This document shows, piece after piece, positions 14,509 to 23,278 of a DNA stretch of 64,000 bases. A program made the translations under genes and the position numbers. Every line of letters begins with the position of its first letter. Positions within the stretch are counted from its first letter, which is position 1. The notes below the pieces were generated by a model that did no database searches, was not told where the DNA came from, and saw nothing but the letters and a program-made list of their open reading frames with translations. The DNA comes from Nocardioides alkalitolerans DSM 16699 (GTDB lineage: Bacteria > Actinomycetota > Actinomycetes > Propionibacteriales > Nocardioidaceae): contig NZ_AUFN01000015.1 in the NCBI RefSeq assembly GCF_000426525.1, positions 62,001 to 126,000 on the forward strand. Direction: 5' to 3'.

Positions 14509-16020
14509 TCAGGCACCGCCGCCGGTCAGCTTCTCGCGGAGCGCCTGCAGCGCCTCGTCGGAGGCGAGCGACCCGCCGCCGCCACCGCTGGTGCTGCTGC
14601 CGCTGTCGTTGCCACCGCTGGCCGCGACCTCGTCGTTGCCACCGCTCGAGTACGACGTGGCCTCGCCGGCCTCGGCGTCGGCCACCTTGGCCTCGGCCTG
14701 CTGCTTGACGTGGGCCTCCCAGCGAGCGTGCGCCTTGGCGTACTGCTCCTCCCAGGCGGCGCGCTGCTCGTCGAAGCCCTCGAGCCAGTCGTTGGCCTCG
14801 ACGTCGAAGCCCTCGGGGTAGATGTAGTTGCCCTCGGCGTCGTACGACGCGGTCATGCCGTAGAGCGTCGGGTCGAAGTCCTCGGCGTCGGCCGCGGCAG
14901 CCGTCTCGTTCGCCTGCTTCAGCGAGAGCGAGATGCGGCGACGCTCGAGGTCGATGTCGATGATCTTGACCATGACGTCGTCGTTGACCTGGACGACCTG
15001 CTCCGGGATCTCCACGTGGCGCTCGGCCAGCTCGGAGATGTGCACGAGGCCCTCGATGCCCTCCTCGACGCGGACGAACGAACCGAAGGGCACCAGCTTG
15101 GTGACCTTGCCCGGCACGATCTGGCCGATCTGGTGGGTGCGGGCGAAGTGCTGCCACGGGTCTTCCTGCGTCGCCTTGAGCGACAGCGAGACGCGCTCGC
15201 GGTCCATGTCGACGTCGAGCACCTCCACCGTGACCTCGTCGCCCACCGTGACGACCTCGGACGGGTGGTCGATGTGCTTCCACGACAGCTCGGAGACGTG
15301 CACGAGGCCGTCGACGCCGCCGAGGTCCACGAACGCACCGAAGTTGACGATCGAGGAGACGACGCCCTTGCGGATCTGGCCCTTCTGCAGCTGCGTCAGG
15401 AAGCCCTGGCGGACCTCCGACTGCGTCTGCTCGAGCCACGCACGACGCGACAGCACGACGTTGTTGCGGTTCTTGTCGAGCTCGATGATCTTCGCCTCGA
15501 GCGTCTGGCCGACGTAGGGCTGCAGGTCACGCACACGACGCATCTCGACGAGCGACGCGGGCAGGAAGCCGCGCAGGCCGATGTCGAGGATGAGGCCGCC
15601 CTTGACGACCTCGATGACGGTGCCCTCGACGACGCCGTCCTCCTCCTTGACCTTCTCGATCGTGCCCCAGGCGCGCTCGTACTGTGCGCGCTTCTTGGAG
15701 AGGATCAGCCGGCCTTCCTTGTCCTCCTTCTGGAGGACGAGGGCCTCGACCTTGTCGCCGACCTCGACGACCTCGGAGGGGTCGATGTCGTGCTTGATCG
15801 ACAGCTCGCGCGAGGGGATGACGCCCTCGGTCTTGTAGCCGATGTCCAGGAGGACCTCGTCGCGGTCGACCTTGACGATGGTGCCCTCGACGATGTCGCC
15901 GTCGTTGAAGTACTTGATCGTCGCGTCGATGGCGGCAAGGAAGTCCTCTTCCGAGCCGATGTCGTTCACGGCGACCTGAGGCGCGTCGTAGTCCGGAAGA
16001 GTGGAGATGGTGCTCGTCAT
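14509..16020 (-). CDS. rpsA: 30S ribosomal protein S1
   Basis: A 503-residue S1 protein that binds mRNA and delivers it to the 30S subunit. Four S1 RNA-binding domains can be seen: DGDIVEGTIVKVDRDEVLLDIG (from about residue 40), then VEGTVIEVVKGGLILDIG, RKGVVSSIVNFGAFVDLGG and VPGKVTKLVPFGSFVRVEEG. This is the four-domain actinobacterial type rather than the six-domain E. coli type. The C-terminal 100 residues are an acidic linker, then a Ser/Gly-rich stretch, then SDEALQALREKLTGG, a conserved actinobacterial tail. ATG 16020 is preceded by a long leader with a plausible promoter at 16192-16222. Confidence 0.97.
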   Translation of the reverse strand: MTSTISTLPDYDAPQVAVNDIGSEEDFLAAIDATIKYFNDGDIVEGTIVKVDRDEVLLDIGYKTEGVIPSRELSIKHDIDPSEVVEVGDKVEALVLQKEDKEGRLILSKKRAQYERAWGTIEKVKEEDGVVEGTVIEVVKGGLILDIGLRGFLPASLVEMRRVRDLQPYVGQTLEAKIIELDKNRNNVVLSRRAWLEQTQSEVRQGFLTQLQKGQIRKGVVSSIVNFGAFVDLGGVDGLVHVSELSWKHIDHPSEVVTVGDEVTVEVLDVDMDRERVSLSLKATQEDPWQHFARTHQIGQIVPGKVTKLVPFGSFVRVEEGIEGLVHISELAERHVEIPEQVVQVNDDVMVKIIDIDLERRRISLSLKQANETAAAADAEDFDPTLYGMTASYDAEGNYIYPEGFDVEANDWLEGFDEQRAAWEEQYAKAHARWEAHVKQQAEAKVADAEAGEATSYSSGGNDEVAASGGNDSGSSTSGGGGGSLASDEALQALREKLTGGGA

Positions 16021-16387
16021 GTAGAGGGGGAACCTTTGCGGTGGACAGTTGGAGTCGTGCGGCGGCGCTCAGAGGCCCTCGTCACCACCGGTGGGGACTG
16101 CCCGAGGCCGCGTGGAACGACGGCTGCAGGGCGGGTGGTGAGCACGGGTCCGCTCCGTCCGGGACGCAGGCAGACCTCTGGCGCATCTAGAAGGGTACGC
16201 CGGGGCGCAGCGCCGCGTCCAACCGCCCTGCGCGGCGGCCCCGCGGGGTCCGGCGCGACCCACCTGCCTACCACCACGGGACCACCCCCGCCACCGGTCG
16301 TCTAGACCGCTCGCCGACCTGCCGTGATGTCGGTGACGTTACGTCGAGCACCCCGTTGGGCCCGGCACGTCCCAGAGGGGGGTCACC
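16021..16387. other. 367-bp divergent leader region, rpsA and secreted-protein gene
   Basis: No gene is seen here. It contains the rpsA leader of about 170 bases with a candidate promoter and a GC-rich inverted segment near 16200-16260, plus the upstream region of the large secreted protein. Frames in this interval are short or shadows. Confidence 0.6.
16192..16222 (-). promoter_or_regulatory. Candidate rpsA promoter
   Basis: On the minus strand, TTGGAC (16222-16217) and TACCCT (16197-16192) lie 19 bases apart, near the actinobacterial TTGAC/TANNNT pattern. The start would lie about 165 bases upstream of the rpsA ATG. The spacer is slightly long, so this is tentative. Confidence 0.4.
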
Positions 16388-19216
16388 ATGCGCTTCCGTT
16401 CCGTCACCGCTGCCGTCAGCGGCCTCGCCGTTGCCCTGACCGGCGTCGCCACGCTCGGTCCCGTCAGCCCGGCCGCCGCCGAGCCCGTCGTCCCGCCCGC
16501 GGTCGCCGCGGCGCCCCGGGCGGAGGTGCTCGGGATCGACGCCGTCAACGTCGGGGGGCTCGTCTCCGTGGCCGACGTCGCCGTCGGCGTCTCCCGCACG
16601 ACCGTCGCGGGCGCCGCGTCGAACGCCTACGCCAGCAACCTGGAGACGTCGCTGCTCGGCACCGACCTGCCCAGCATCCTGGCCCGCGTCGACCAGAGCG
16701 CGCCCCCGGACAACGCCACGCCGATGGTGGCCGGCGGCCGCAGCGGCGCGCTGGCCCCGCTGCTCACGCTCGGGGTCTCGGAGTCCGCGGCCCACGCCCG
16801 CAGCGCCCCCACCGGCCTCTCGTGCGTCGCCCCCGGCACGCCGGTCGCCGGCTCGTCCGTCGCCACCGCGAACGTGCGGCTCCTCGACGTGCCGCTCGTC
16901 GGTGCGCTCCTCGAGCTGCCCGGCACCGCGTCGACGACCTCGACCACGGAGCTGGTGCCCAACGCGGCGACCGACGTCGACGGGCGCGACGTGGTCGCCA
17001 CGGCGGCCGGCTCGACCGCGGTCGTGAAGCTGCTGGGCGGCAACGTCGAGATCAGCGTCAACGACGCGCCCTCGCTCGTCGCCACCGCGACCGGTCGCCC
17101 CGGCGGGGCCGAGGTCGCGTACGACGCCCCCCTGGTCACCGTGAAGGTCGGCAGCCGCACCGTGCGGCTGGACGCCGACGGCTCCCCCACCGACATCTCG
17201 CTCCCCGCGCCCCTGTCGACGCTCGTCGACCTGGACATCTCGCTCGGCCAGCTCGAGGACGTCGTGGAGTCCGCCGACGGCACCACCGCCTCCGCGAGCG
17301 CCGCGGTGCTGCACGTCGACGCGACGCTGCTGGCGGGCGCCGTACGCCTGCTCGACCTCGACCTCTTCCCCCTCACCGCGTCGGCGGAGGCCCCCGTCGG
17401 CGGCGCCGAGTGCCCGGGCATCGACCGCCCGGCCGTGACCCGGCCGACCGACGGCGCCGTCACCAACGACGCCACGCCGGAGGTGAGCGGCACCGGCGAG
17501 CCGGGCCAGACCGTCACGGTCGTCATCGACGGCACCGTGCGCGGCACCGCCCCCGTGGGCGGCGACGGCCGCTGGACGTTCACCCCCGGCGCCCCGCTCG
17601 CCGAGGGCCCGCACACCGTGACCGGCGCGTACGGCGGCCTCACCTCCCCCGAGGTCGACTTCACCGTCGACGTCACGGCCGACGCCGCACCGGTGATCCT
17701 CACGCCGCCGGACGGCTCGGTCACGACGGACACGACCCCGGACGTCACGGGCACCGGCGTGCCCGGCAGCGAGGTCGAGGTGTCCGTCGACGGCGTCCCG
17801 GTCGGCACGACGACCGTCGGGGACGACGGCCGCTGGACGGTGCCGGTCACCTCGCCGCTCGGCGACGGCACCCACACGGTGGAGGCCACCCAGACCGACC
17901 CCGCCGGCAACACCTCCCCCGCCGACGCCGTCGACGTCACGGTCGACACCGCCACGCCGGGCGCCCCGGTGGTCACCGCGCCGACCGACGGGTCGGCCGT
18001 CCGCGACACCACGCCCGACGTGACCGGCACCGGCGAGCCCGGGGCCACCGTCACCGTCGAGATCGACGGCACCGTGGTCGGCACCGACGTCGTCGGCACC
18101 GACGGCACCTGGAGCGTCACCCCCGGCACCCCGCTCGGCGAGGGCCCCCACACCGTGGAGGCCACCCAGACCGACCCCGCCGGCAACACCTCGCCCGCCG
18201 ACGCCGTCGACTTCACCGTCGACACCACCGCGCCGGACGCCCCGGTCATCACGGCCCCGACCGACGGCGCGACGCTCGAGACCTCGCCTCCGGCCGTCAC
18301 CGGCACGGGCGAGGCCGGCGCCACGGTCACGGTGACCGTCGACGGCCGACCGGTCGGCTCCACGCAGGTCGGCACCGACGGCCGCTGGTCGCTGGCGCCG
18401 CGCACGCCGCTCGCCCCCGGGCGGCGCGTCGTCGCCGCGACCCAGGCCGACCGCGCCGGCAACGTCTCGGCGGCCGACAGCGTCACGGTCACGGTGCGCG
18501 AGAACCCCGACATCGACGGCGACGGGCTGCCCAACGACGAGGAGACCCGCATCGGCACCGACCCCCGCAACCCGGACACCGACGGTGACGGGCTCACGGA
18601 CGGCGCCGAGGTCCTGCGCCACGGCACCGACCCGCTCGACCGCGACAGCGACGACGACCGGCTCACGGACGGCCAGGAGGTCCTGACCCACCGGACCAAC
18701 CCGCTCAACCCCGACACCGACCGCGACGGCCTCGGCGACGGCCACGAGGTGCGCGAGACCGGCACCCGACCGCAGTTCGCCGACACCGACAACGACGGGC
18801 TGGGCGACGGCGCCGAGCTCATCGGGTTCCGGATGAACCAGGGTGTCGTCTACCGGCCGAACCGCGCCTACCGCCTCGACCTGGTGCGCACGAACCCGCT
18901 GCGCAAGGACACCGACGGCGACGGCCTGCAGGACCGGACCGAGGTCTACGGCGTCACCATCAACCAGAACGTCCGCCTGGTGCGGGGCTCGTACGTGATC
19001 GGCCTGAGGAAGTCCGACCCGAACCACCCCGACACCGACCGCGACGGCCTGACCGACGCCCAGGAGGTCACCGGGTCGGCGAACGCACGGTTCGGACGCC
19101 GCAAGACCGACCCGACGCATTTCGACACCGACCGGGGCGGGCGCATGGACGGCGAGGAGGTGCAGGGCCGCTTCGACCCGAGCGACGCCTACAGCGGACC
19201 CAACAGCGGCCGCTGA
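16388..19216 (+). CDS. Secreted protein with Ig-like repeats and calcium-binding type-3 repeats
   Basis: A 942-residue exported protein. Residues 1-32 are a signal peptide (MRFRSVTAAVSGLAVALTGV, cleaved near AAAEP). Residues about 35-335 are an N-terminal region that I cannot name. From about residue 340, four tandem bacterial Ig-like domains of about 88-93 residues follow, each with an APTDG start, GTG(E/V)PG, VGTDGRW-like and EGPHTV blocks. From about residue 707 to the end are thrombospondin type-3-like repeats rich in DxDGDGLxD calcium loops, with two 30-residue insertions. No LPxTG or final membrane helix is seen, so it is probably released or loosely wall-bound. ATG 16388 follows GAGGGGGG. 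Adhesion or matrix binding is likely but unproven. Confidence 0.82.
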   Translation: MRFRSVTAAVSGLAVALTGVATLGPVSPAAAEPVVPPAVAAAPRAEVLGIDAVNVGGLVSVADVAVGVSRTTVAGAASNAYASNLETSLLGTDLPSILARVDQSAPPDNATPMVAGGRSGALAPLLTLGVSESAAHARSAPTGLSCVAPGTPVAGSSVATANVRLLDVPLVGALLELPGTASTTSTTELVPNAATDVDGRDVVATAAGSTAVVKLLGGNVEISVNDAPSLVATATGRPGGAEVAYDAPLVTVKVGSRTVRLDADGSPTDISLPAPLSTLVDLDISLGQLEDVVESADGTTASASAAVLHVDATLLAGAVRLLDLDLFPLTASAEAPVGGAECPGIDRPAVTRPTDGAVTNDATPEVSGTGEPGQTVTVVIDGTVRGTAPVGGDGRWTFTPGAPLAEGPHTVTGAYGGLTSPEVDFTVDVTADAAPVILTPPDGSVTTDTTPDVTGTGVPGSEVEVSVDGVPVGTTTVGDDGRWTVPVTSPLGDGTHTVEATQTDPAGNTSPADAVDVTVDTATPGAPVVTAPTDGSAVRDTTPDVTGTGEPGATVTVEIDGTVVGTDVVGTDGTWSVTPGTPLGEGPHTVEATQTDPAGNTSPADAVDFTVDTTAPDAPVITAPTDGATLETSPPAVTGTGEAGATVTVTVDGRPVGSTQVGTDGRWSLAPRTPLAPGRRVVAATQADRAGNVSAADSVTVTVRENPDIDGDGLPNDEETRIGTDPRNPDTDGDGLTDGAEVLRHGTDPLDRDSDDDRLTDGQEVLTHRTNPLNPDTDRDGLGDGHEVRETGTRPQFADTDNDGLGDGAELIGFRMNQGVVYRPNRAYRLDLVRTNPLRKDTDGDGLQDRTEVYGVTINQNVRLVRGSYVIGLRKSDPNHPDTDRDGLTDAQEVTGSANARFGRRKTDPTHFDTDRGGRMDGEEVQGRFDPSDAYSGPNSGR

Positions 19217-19250
19217 CGCCGTACGACGCCGCCGCGCGGCCCGCGCGCAC

Positions 19251-19285
19251 CGACGGCCCCGACCGAGCAACGGTCGGGGCCGTCG
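19251..19285. terminator. Terminator after secreted-protein gene
   Basis: A perfect 15-bp stem, CGACGGCCCCGACCG at 19251-19265 with its complement at 19271-19285 and loop AGCAA, follows the stop at 19216. It ends only 20 bases before the next start at 19306, so the methyltransferase leader begins inside or just after it. Confidence 0.8.
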
Positions 19286-19305
19286 GCGTCCGTAGGCTGG
19301 TGGCC

Positions 19306-20172
19306 GTGAGCACGGACTCCCCCACTCCACTCCCGCCCGCCCGACCCGCCGAACCAGCCCAGCCCGACCAGCCGGCCGTGTCGTCCGTCCGTCGCAGCGC
19401 CAGCGAGGCCGAGTCGCGCCGCGCGAACCGCGCCGACTGGGACCGCTACGCCGACGAGTACCAGGCCACCCACGGCGACTTCCTCGGCGACATCGGCTTC
19501 CTCTGGGGACCGGAGGGCCACACCGAGGACACGCTCGCCCTGCTCGGCCAGGTGGCCGGGCGCGACGTGCTCGAGGTCGGGTCCGGCGCCGGGCAGTGCT
19601 CCCGCTGGGTGCGGGCACGGGGCGGACGCCCGGTGGGCCTCGACCTCTCCTTCCGCCAGCTGCAGCACGCGCGGCGCATCGACGTCGAGACGGGCGTCGA
19701 GGTGCCGTCGGTGCAGGGCACCGCCACCCACCTGCCGTTCGCCGACGCGTCCTTCGACGTGGTGTTCTCGTCGTTCGGCGCGCTGCAGTTCGTGCGCGAC
19801 ATCGACCAGGCGGTCGCCGACGTGGCCCGCGTGCTGCGGCGACCGGGCCGGTTCGCCTTCTCCATCACCCACCCGACGCGCTGGATGTTCCCGGACGACC
19901 CGGGCGAGGGCGGGCTGGTCGCCGAGCAGTCCTACTGGGACGCGACGCCGTACGTCGAGGTCGACCCCGAGACCGGGGACACCCTCTACGTCGAGCACCA
20001 CCGCACCATCGGTGACTGGGTGCGCCTGCTGCACCGCCACGGCTTCACCCTCGTCGACATCGCCGAGCCCCAGTGGCCCAGCGACCACGACCGCGTGTGG
20101 GGCGGATGGTCGCGCACGCGCGGCATGCTCACGCCCGGCACGGCGATCTACGTCGCCGACCGGCTGGCCTGA
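19306..20172 (+). CDS. Class I SAM-dependent methyltransferase
   Basis: A 288-residue methyltransferase. Seen: motif I DVLEVGSGAGQCSRWV near residue 84, GLDLSFRQLQHARR after it, and the LPFADASFDVVFSSFGALQF segment typical of the Methyltransf_11 type. The C-terminal HGFTLVDIAEPQWP resembles small-molecule methyltransferases. GTG 19306 (GTGAGC) is preferred to GTG 19300; a proline-rich N-terminal tail of about 25 residues precedes the fold. The substrate is unknown. It is a single gene, bounded by a terminator on each side, and converges on the DUF3068 gene. Confidence 0.87.
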   Translation: MSTDSPTPLPPARPAEPAQPDQPAVSSVRRSASEAESRRANRADWDRYADEYQATHGDFLGDIGFLWGPEGHTEDTLALLGQVAGRDVLEVGSGAGQCSRWVRARGGRPVGLDLSFRQLQHARRIDVETGVEVPSVQGTATHLPFADASFDVVFSSFGALQFVRDIDQAVADVARVLRRPGRFAFSITHPTRWMFPDDPGEGGLVAEQSYWDATPYVEVDPETGDTLYVEHHRTIGDWVRLLHRHGFTLVDIAEPQWPSDHDRVWGGWSRTRGMLTPGTAIYVADRLA

Positions 20173-20192
20173 GCGAGGGCAGCCGAGAACGG

Positions 20193-20240
20193 GACCGGCC
20201 CCGGGGCACCGCCGCGAGGGCGGGCCACCGGGGCCGGGTC
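20193..20240. terminator. Convergent terminator, methyltransferase and DUF3068 genes
   Basis: GACCGGCCCCGG at 20193-20204 pairs with CCGGGGCCGGGTC near 20228-20240, with one extra G, and a smaller inner hairpin lies in the loop. It sits between converging stops (20172 and 20262). Confidence 0.65.
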
Positions 20241-20261
20241 GTGGTGGTGCGGTCGAGCAGG

Positions 20262-21179
20262 TCAGACGGTCGCGTCCTTGTCCTGCACCCGACGGCCGCC
20301 CCGGTTGCCGGTGGCGGCGAGGAACAGGCCGCCCAGCAGGAAGAGCACGCCGAGGATGCCGCCGAACAGCGGGATCCAGGTGCTGATCAGCTTGAGCGTC
20401 GCGTTGTTGTCCTTCGCGGCGTCGACGTTGTTCTGCACCGTGTCGTCGGTGTAGGCGAGCTCGAGGTCGAGGGCGACGTTGCCGTTCTCCAGCTCGCGCA
20501 GCTCGTCCTGCGTCTGCTTGATGATCGAGCCGGTGCCCGGGTCGATCCAGTAGACCTTGGTCTGGCTGTAGGTGCCGGGGGTGTCGGCGGCGACGTCGGT
20601 GGAGACGTTGTCGACCGAGTACTCGAACTTGTAGGTCTCGAGGCCGTCGATGTCCTCCGTGCCGGTGTACTCCGCCGTCACGGTCTCACCGAGCACGTCG
20701 TCCCAGACGTCGTAGTCCTCCTGCTGCACGTCGAAGGGCCACTTGTTGACGAGGCCCTCCTTCTGCTCCGTGCCCGAGGGGACGTAGTCGCCGTTCTCGA
20801 CCGCGACCGCGGACGTGCGGTCGGTCGCGAACGCCTCGGCCGAGATCGTGACGACGCGCAGGTCGTCGTCCGGCAGGCAGTAGGTGTCGGCGTCGAGGTC
20901 CTCGTCGACGACGAGGCAGGTGCCGGCGGCGAAGACGACGACGTCACCGTCGGACGCGTCCGAGTCGGCCTTGGTGATGTTCTGCGCCTTGACCGGCTGC
21001 GGCTCGCCGTCGCCGACCTGCACGACGGCGCCGCTGGCCTCGCCCGAGAGACGTGTGTCCGAGTCCGTGTCGAGTGGTGTCTTCTGCGCGGCGGGGTAGC
21101 CCCAGACGCGGGCGACGAGCGCCGCGACGAGCAGGAACGAGCCCACGAAGAGCAGCGCCCACATTCCGAACTTACGCAC
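20262..21179 (-). CDS. DUF3068 membrane protein (Rv0227c-like)
   Basis: A 305-residue DUF3068 protein with a membrane helix at each end (residues about 5-27 and 265-290) and a large extracytoplasmic middle. The middle shows YWIDPGTGSIIKQTQ and EYSVDNVSTDV segments typical of the family. Mycobacterial homologues lie in the Rv0224c-Rv0228 envelope block, and this gene likewise begins the envelope locus here; its biochemical role is not established. GTG 21179 is supported by GGGAGGG six bases upstream. The promoter appears to carry a palindromic operator at 21227-21242. Confidence 0.87.
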   Translation of the reverse strand: MRKFGMWALLFVGSFLLVAALVARVWGYPAAQKTPLDTDSDTRLSGEASGAVVQVGDGEPQPVKAQNITKADSDASDGDVVVFAAGTCLVVDEDLDADTYCLPDDDLRVVTISAEAFATDRTSAVAVENGDYVPSGTEQKEGLVNKWPFDVQQEDYDVWDDVLGETVTAEYTGTEDIDGLETYKFEYSVDNVSTDVAADTPGTYSQTKVYWIDPGTGSIIKQTQDELRELENGNVALDLELAYTDDTVQNNVDAAKDNNATLKLISTWIPLFGGILGVLFLLGGLFLAATGNRGGRRVQDKDATV

Positions 21180-21213
21180 GGTTTTCCCTCCCAGGAATGC
21201 TGATGGTCGCCAG

Positions 21214-21242
21214 ACAGTAGCAGCAAGTTACGCACGCGTAAC
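21214..21242 (-). promoter_or_regulatory. Promoter with palindromic operator for the DUF3068 gene
   Basis: On the minus strand TACTGT (21219-21214) fits TANNNT, with GTTACG 17 bases upstream (21242-21237). The perfect palindrome GTTACGCACGCGTAAC (21227-21242) covers that -35 element, so a dimeric repressor could block the promoter. The leader to the GTG is about 30 bases. Confidence 0.5.
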
Positions 21243-21358
21243 CCGTTTCGGACGAGCAGATCCGACCTCCGTGGCCCGGAGGGAGGAGCCGCTCGTCAAC
21301 CCCTGCCCGCGTGGCTCTGCTCACGCGCGGCGGCGGGGGCTGTGGGACACTCGCCGAC

Positions 21359-23278
21359 GTGCCCGTGACCACCAGGGACGGCCGCTCCGCGCCCCCGCCG
21401 CACGACGAGGTCGCGCCGACCGCCCGCCGCGGCCCCGACTACCTCACCGAGCTGCGGCGTCCGCGCCGCGTCGTGCAGGTGGGCGTGCTGCTCGTGCTGG
21501 CGCACCTGGCCCTGCGGGCGTGGGCGCTCTACGGCTCGTGGTTCTACACCGACGACTACCGGCTCCTCACCGACGCGCGACGCTCGGACGGCTGGACGGC
21601 CGACCTGCTGCGGCCCTTCGACAGCCAGTTCATGCCGCTGGGGCGGCTCGCCGCCGAGGTCGTGGCCGGCACGTCCCCGGTGAGCTGGCCCCTCGCGGCG
21701 TCGTTGGTGCTCGGGGCGCAGCTGGTGGCCTCGCTCGCGTGCCTCGTGATGCTCCTGGTGCTCTTCGGGCGCCGCCCCGCCGTCCTCCCCCTCCTCGCGC
21801 TCTACCTCACCTCCGCGATCACGTGGTCCGCCACGATGTGGTGGGCGGCCGCGCTCAACCAGGTGCCGTTCCAGGCCGTGCTGTTCGCCAGCGTGACCAC
21901 GTGGGTGCTCTACCTCCGCGGCCGGGGCCGCCGGTGGCTCGTGGCGACGCTGGCGCTGGTCGTGCTCGGCCTGGCCTGCTACATCAAGGCCCTGCTCCTG
22001 CTCCCCCTCCTCGCCGGCATCGCCGTCGCCTTCTTCGCCCGCGGCGGCCCGCGTGCCCGTGTCGTCCACCTGGTGCGCCGCCACCCGGGTGCGGTGGTCG
22101 CGGGCGTCGTCCTGGGCGCCGCGGCGGCCGCGGCGTACGTCGTGCTCGTGCCCCAGGCGTTCTCGGAGGGCCAGCAGCCGCTGGGGCCAGGGGTCGTCCG
22201 CGACCTCGTGCGCACGATGCTGCTCGAGTCCTACGTGCCGGGCATGTGGGGCGGACCGTGGCGCTGGGACGAGTCGATCCCGCCGACGTCGTACGCCGAC
22301 GCCCCCGTCGCCGCGGTCGTCCTGGCCCTGCTGGCGACCGTGCTCCTGGTCGGCGTCACCTTCCTCGTACGACGCCGCGCGGGCCGCGCGTGGGTCCTCC
22401 TGCTCGTCTGGCTCGCGGCCGACTTCGTGCTCCTGCTGCTCACCCGGGTGCCCGTCGCAGGCCCCTCGATCGGTCGGGAGTACCGCTACCTCACCGACGC
22501 CGCCCCCGTCACCGTCCTGGTGCTGGGTCTCGTGCTGCTCCCCCTGGCCGGTGCGCCGGAGAGCAGCACCGCCCGTCGCCCGTCGGGCCGGCTGGCCGCC
22601 GCGGTGGCGCGACCTGCGGCCCGGCCGGCCCTCCGGGCGGTGGCCGTGGTCGCCGTCGTGGGCGTGCTCGCCGGCGGCCTGCTCAGCGGACGCACGTACG
22701 TCGGGGCCTGGCACGACCGCAACCCGGGGGCCGCCTACGTGCAGGCCGCCCAGGCCGACGCGAGCAGCCGGGGCGTCGTCGACCTCGCCGACACGGTCGT
22801 GCCGCCGTACGTCATGCCCGGGGTGACCCAGCCGTTCAACACGACGCGAACCCTGCTCGACCTCACCACCGTGAACGTCCGCTTCCCCGACACCACCGAG
22901 CACCTCGGCGTGCTCGGCGACGACGGGCTGCTGCGGCAGGCGGTCGTCGGTGGCGTGTCCTCGCTGCCCGGGCCCGACGCCGGCTGCGGGTGGGGCGTCG
23001 ACGGGCGCACCGTGATCCCCCTCGAGCGGGCCGCCTTCGAGTTCGACTGGTGGCTGCAGGTCGGCTACCTCAGCGCGAGCAACCAGAGCGTCGTGGTGCG
23101 GGCCGGTGACAGCGAGGTCGAGGTGCTGTTGCGCGCCGGGGTCCACAATGTCTACGTGCGGGTGAGCGGCGAGGTGGACGACGTGGTCGTCCGGCGGTCC
23201 TCCGGCTCCGACCCCTCCAACGCCATCTGCGTCGACTCCGTCGTCGTCGGCCTGCCATCCCCCGGAGGACTCCTGTGA
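21359..23278 (+). CDS. Multi-pass membrane protein, GT-C glycosyltransferase-like
   Basis: A 639-residue membrane protein with about 10-11 predicted helices between residues about 35 and 460, then a C-terminal extracytoplasmic domain of about 180 residues. The first large loop carries WFYTDDYRLL, a DD pair in the place where GT-C transferases hold their acidic catalytic motif, which suggests transfer of a lipid-linked sugar at the outer face. No family name can be given with confidence. The start is GTG 21359, with GTG 21365 equally possible; no clear ribosome site is seen. Its stop overlaps the next start (GTGA), so it is coupled to the acyltransferase. Confidence 0.7.
   Translation: MPVTTRDGRSAPPPHDEVAPTARRGPDYLTELRRPRRVVQVGVLLVLAHLALRAWALYGSWFYTDDYRLLTDARRSDGWTADLLRPFDSQFMPLGRLAAEVVAGTSPVSWPLAASLVLGAQLVASLACLVMLLVLFGRRPAVLPLLALYLTSAITWSATMWWAAALNQVPFQAVLFASVTTWVLYLRGRGRRWLVATLALVVLGLACYIKALLLLPLLAGIAVAFFARGGPRARVVHLVRRHPGAVVAGVVLGAAAAAAYVVLVPQAFSEGQQPLGPGVVRDLVRTMLLESYVPGMWGGPWRWDESIPPTSYADAPVAAVVLALLATVLLVGVTFLVRRRAGRAWVLLLVWLAADFVLLLLTRVPVAGPSIGREYRYLTDAAPVTVLVLGLVLLPLAGAPESSTARRPSGRLAAAVARPAARPALRAVAVVAVVGVLAGGLLSGRTYVGAWHDRNPGAAYVQAAQADASSRGVVDLADTVVPPYVMPGVTQPFNTTRTLLDLTTVNVRFPDTTEHLGVLGDDGLLRQAVVGGVSSLPGPDAGCGWGVDGRTVIPLERAAFEFDWWLQVGYLSASNQSVVVRAGDSEVEVLLRAGVHNVYVRVSGEVDDVVVRRSSGSDPSNAICVDSVVVGLPSPGGLL

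Noticed and set aside
16268..19618. Minus-strand open frame of more than 1000 codons opposite the secreted repeat protein
   Set aside because: Valine/glycine repeats simply mirror the Ig-like and calcium-loop codons on the other strand; the plus-strand protein has a clear signal peptide and domains.
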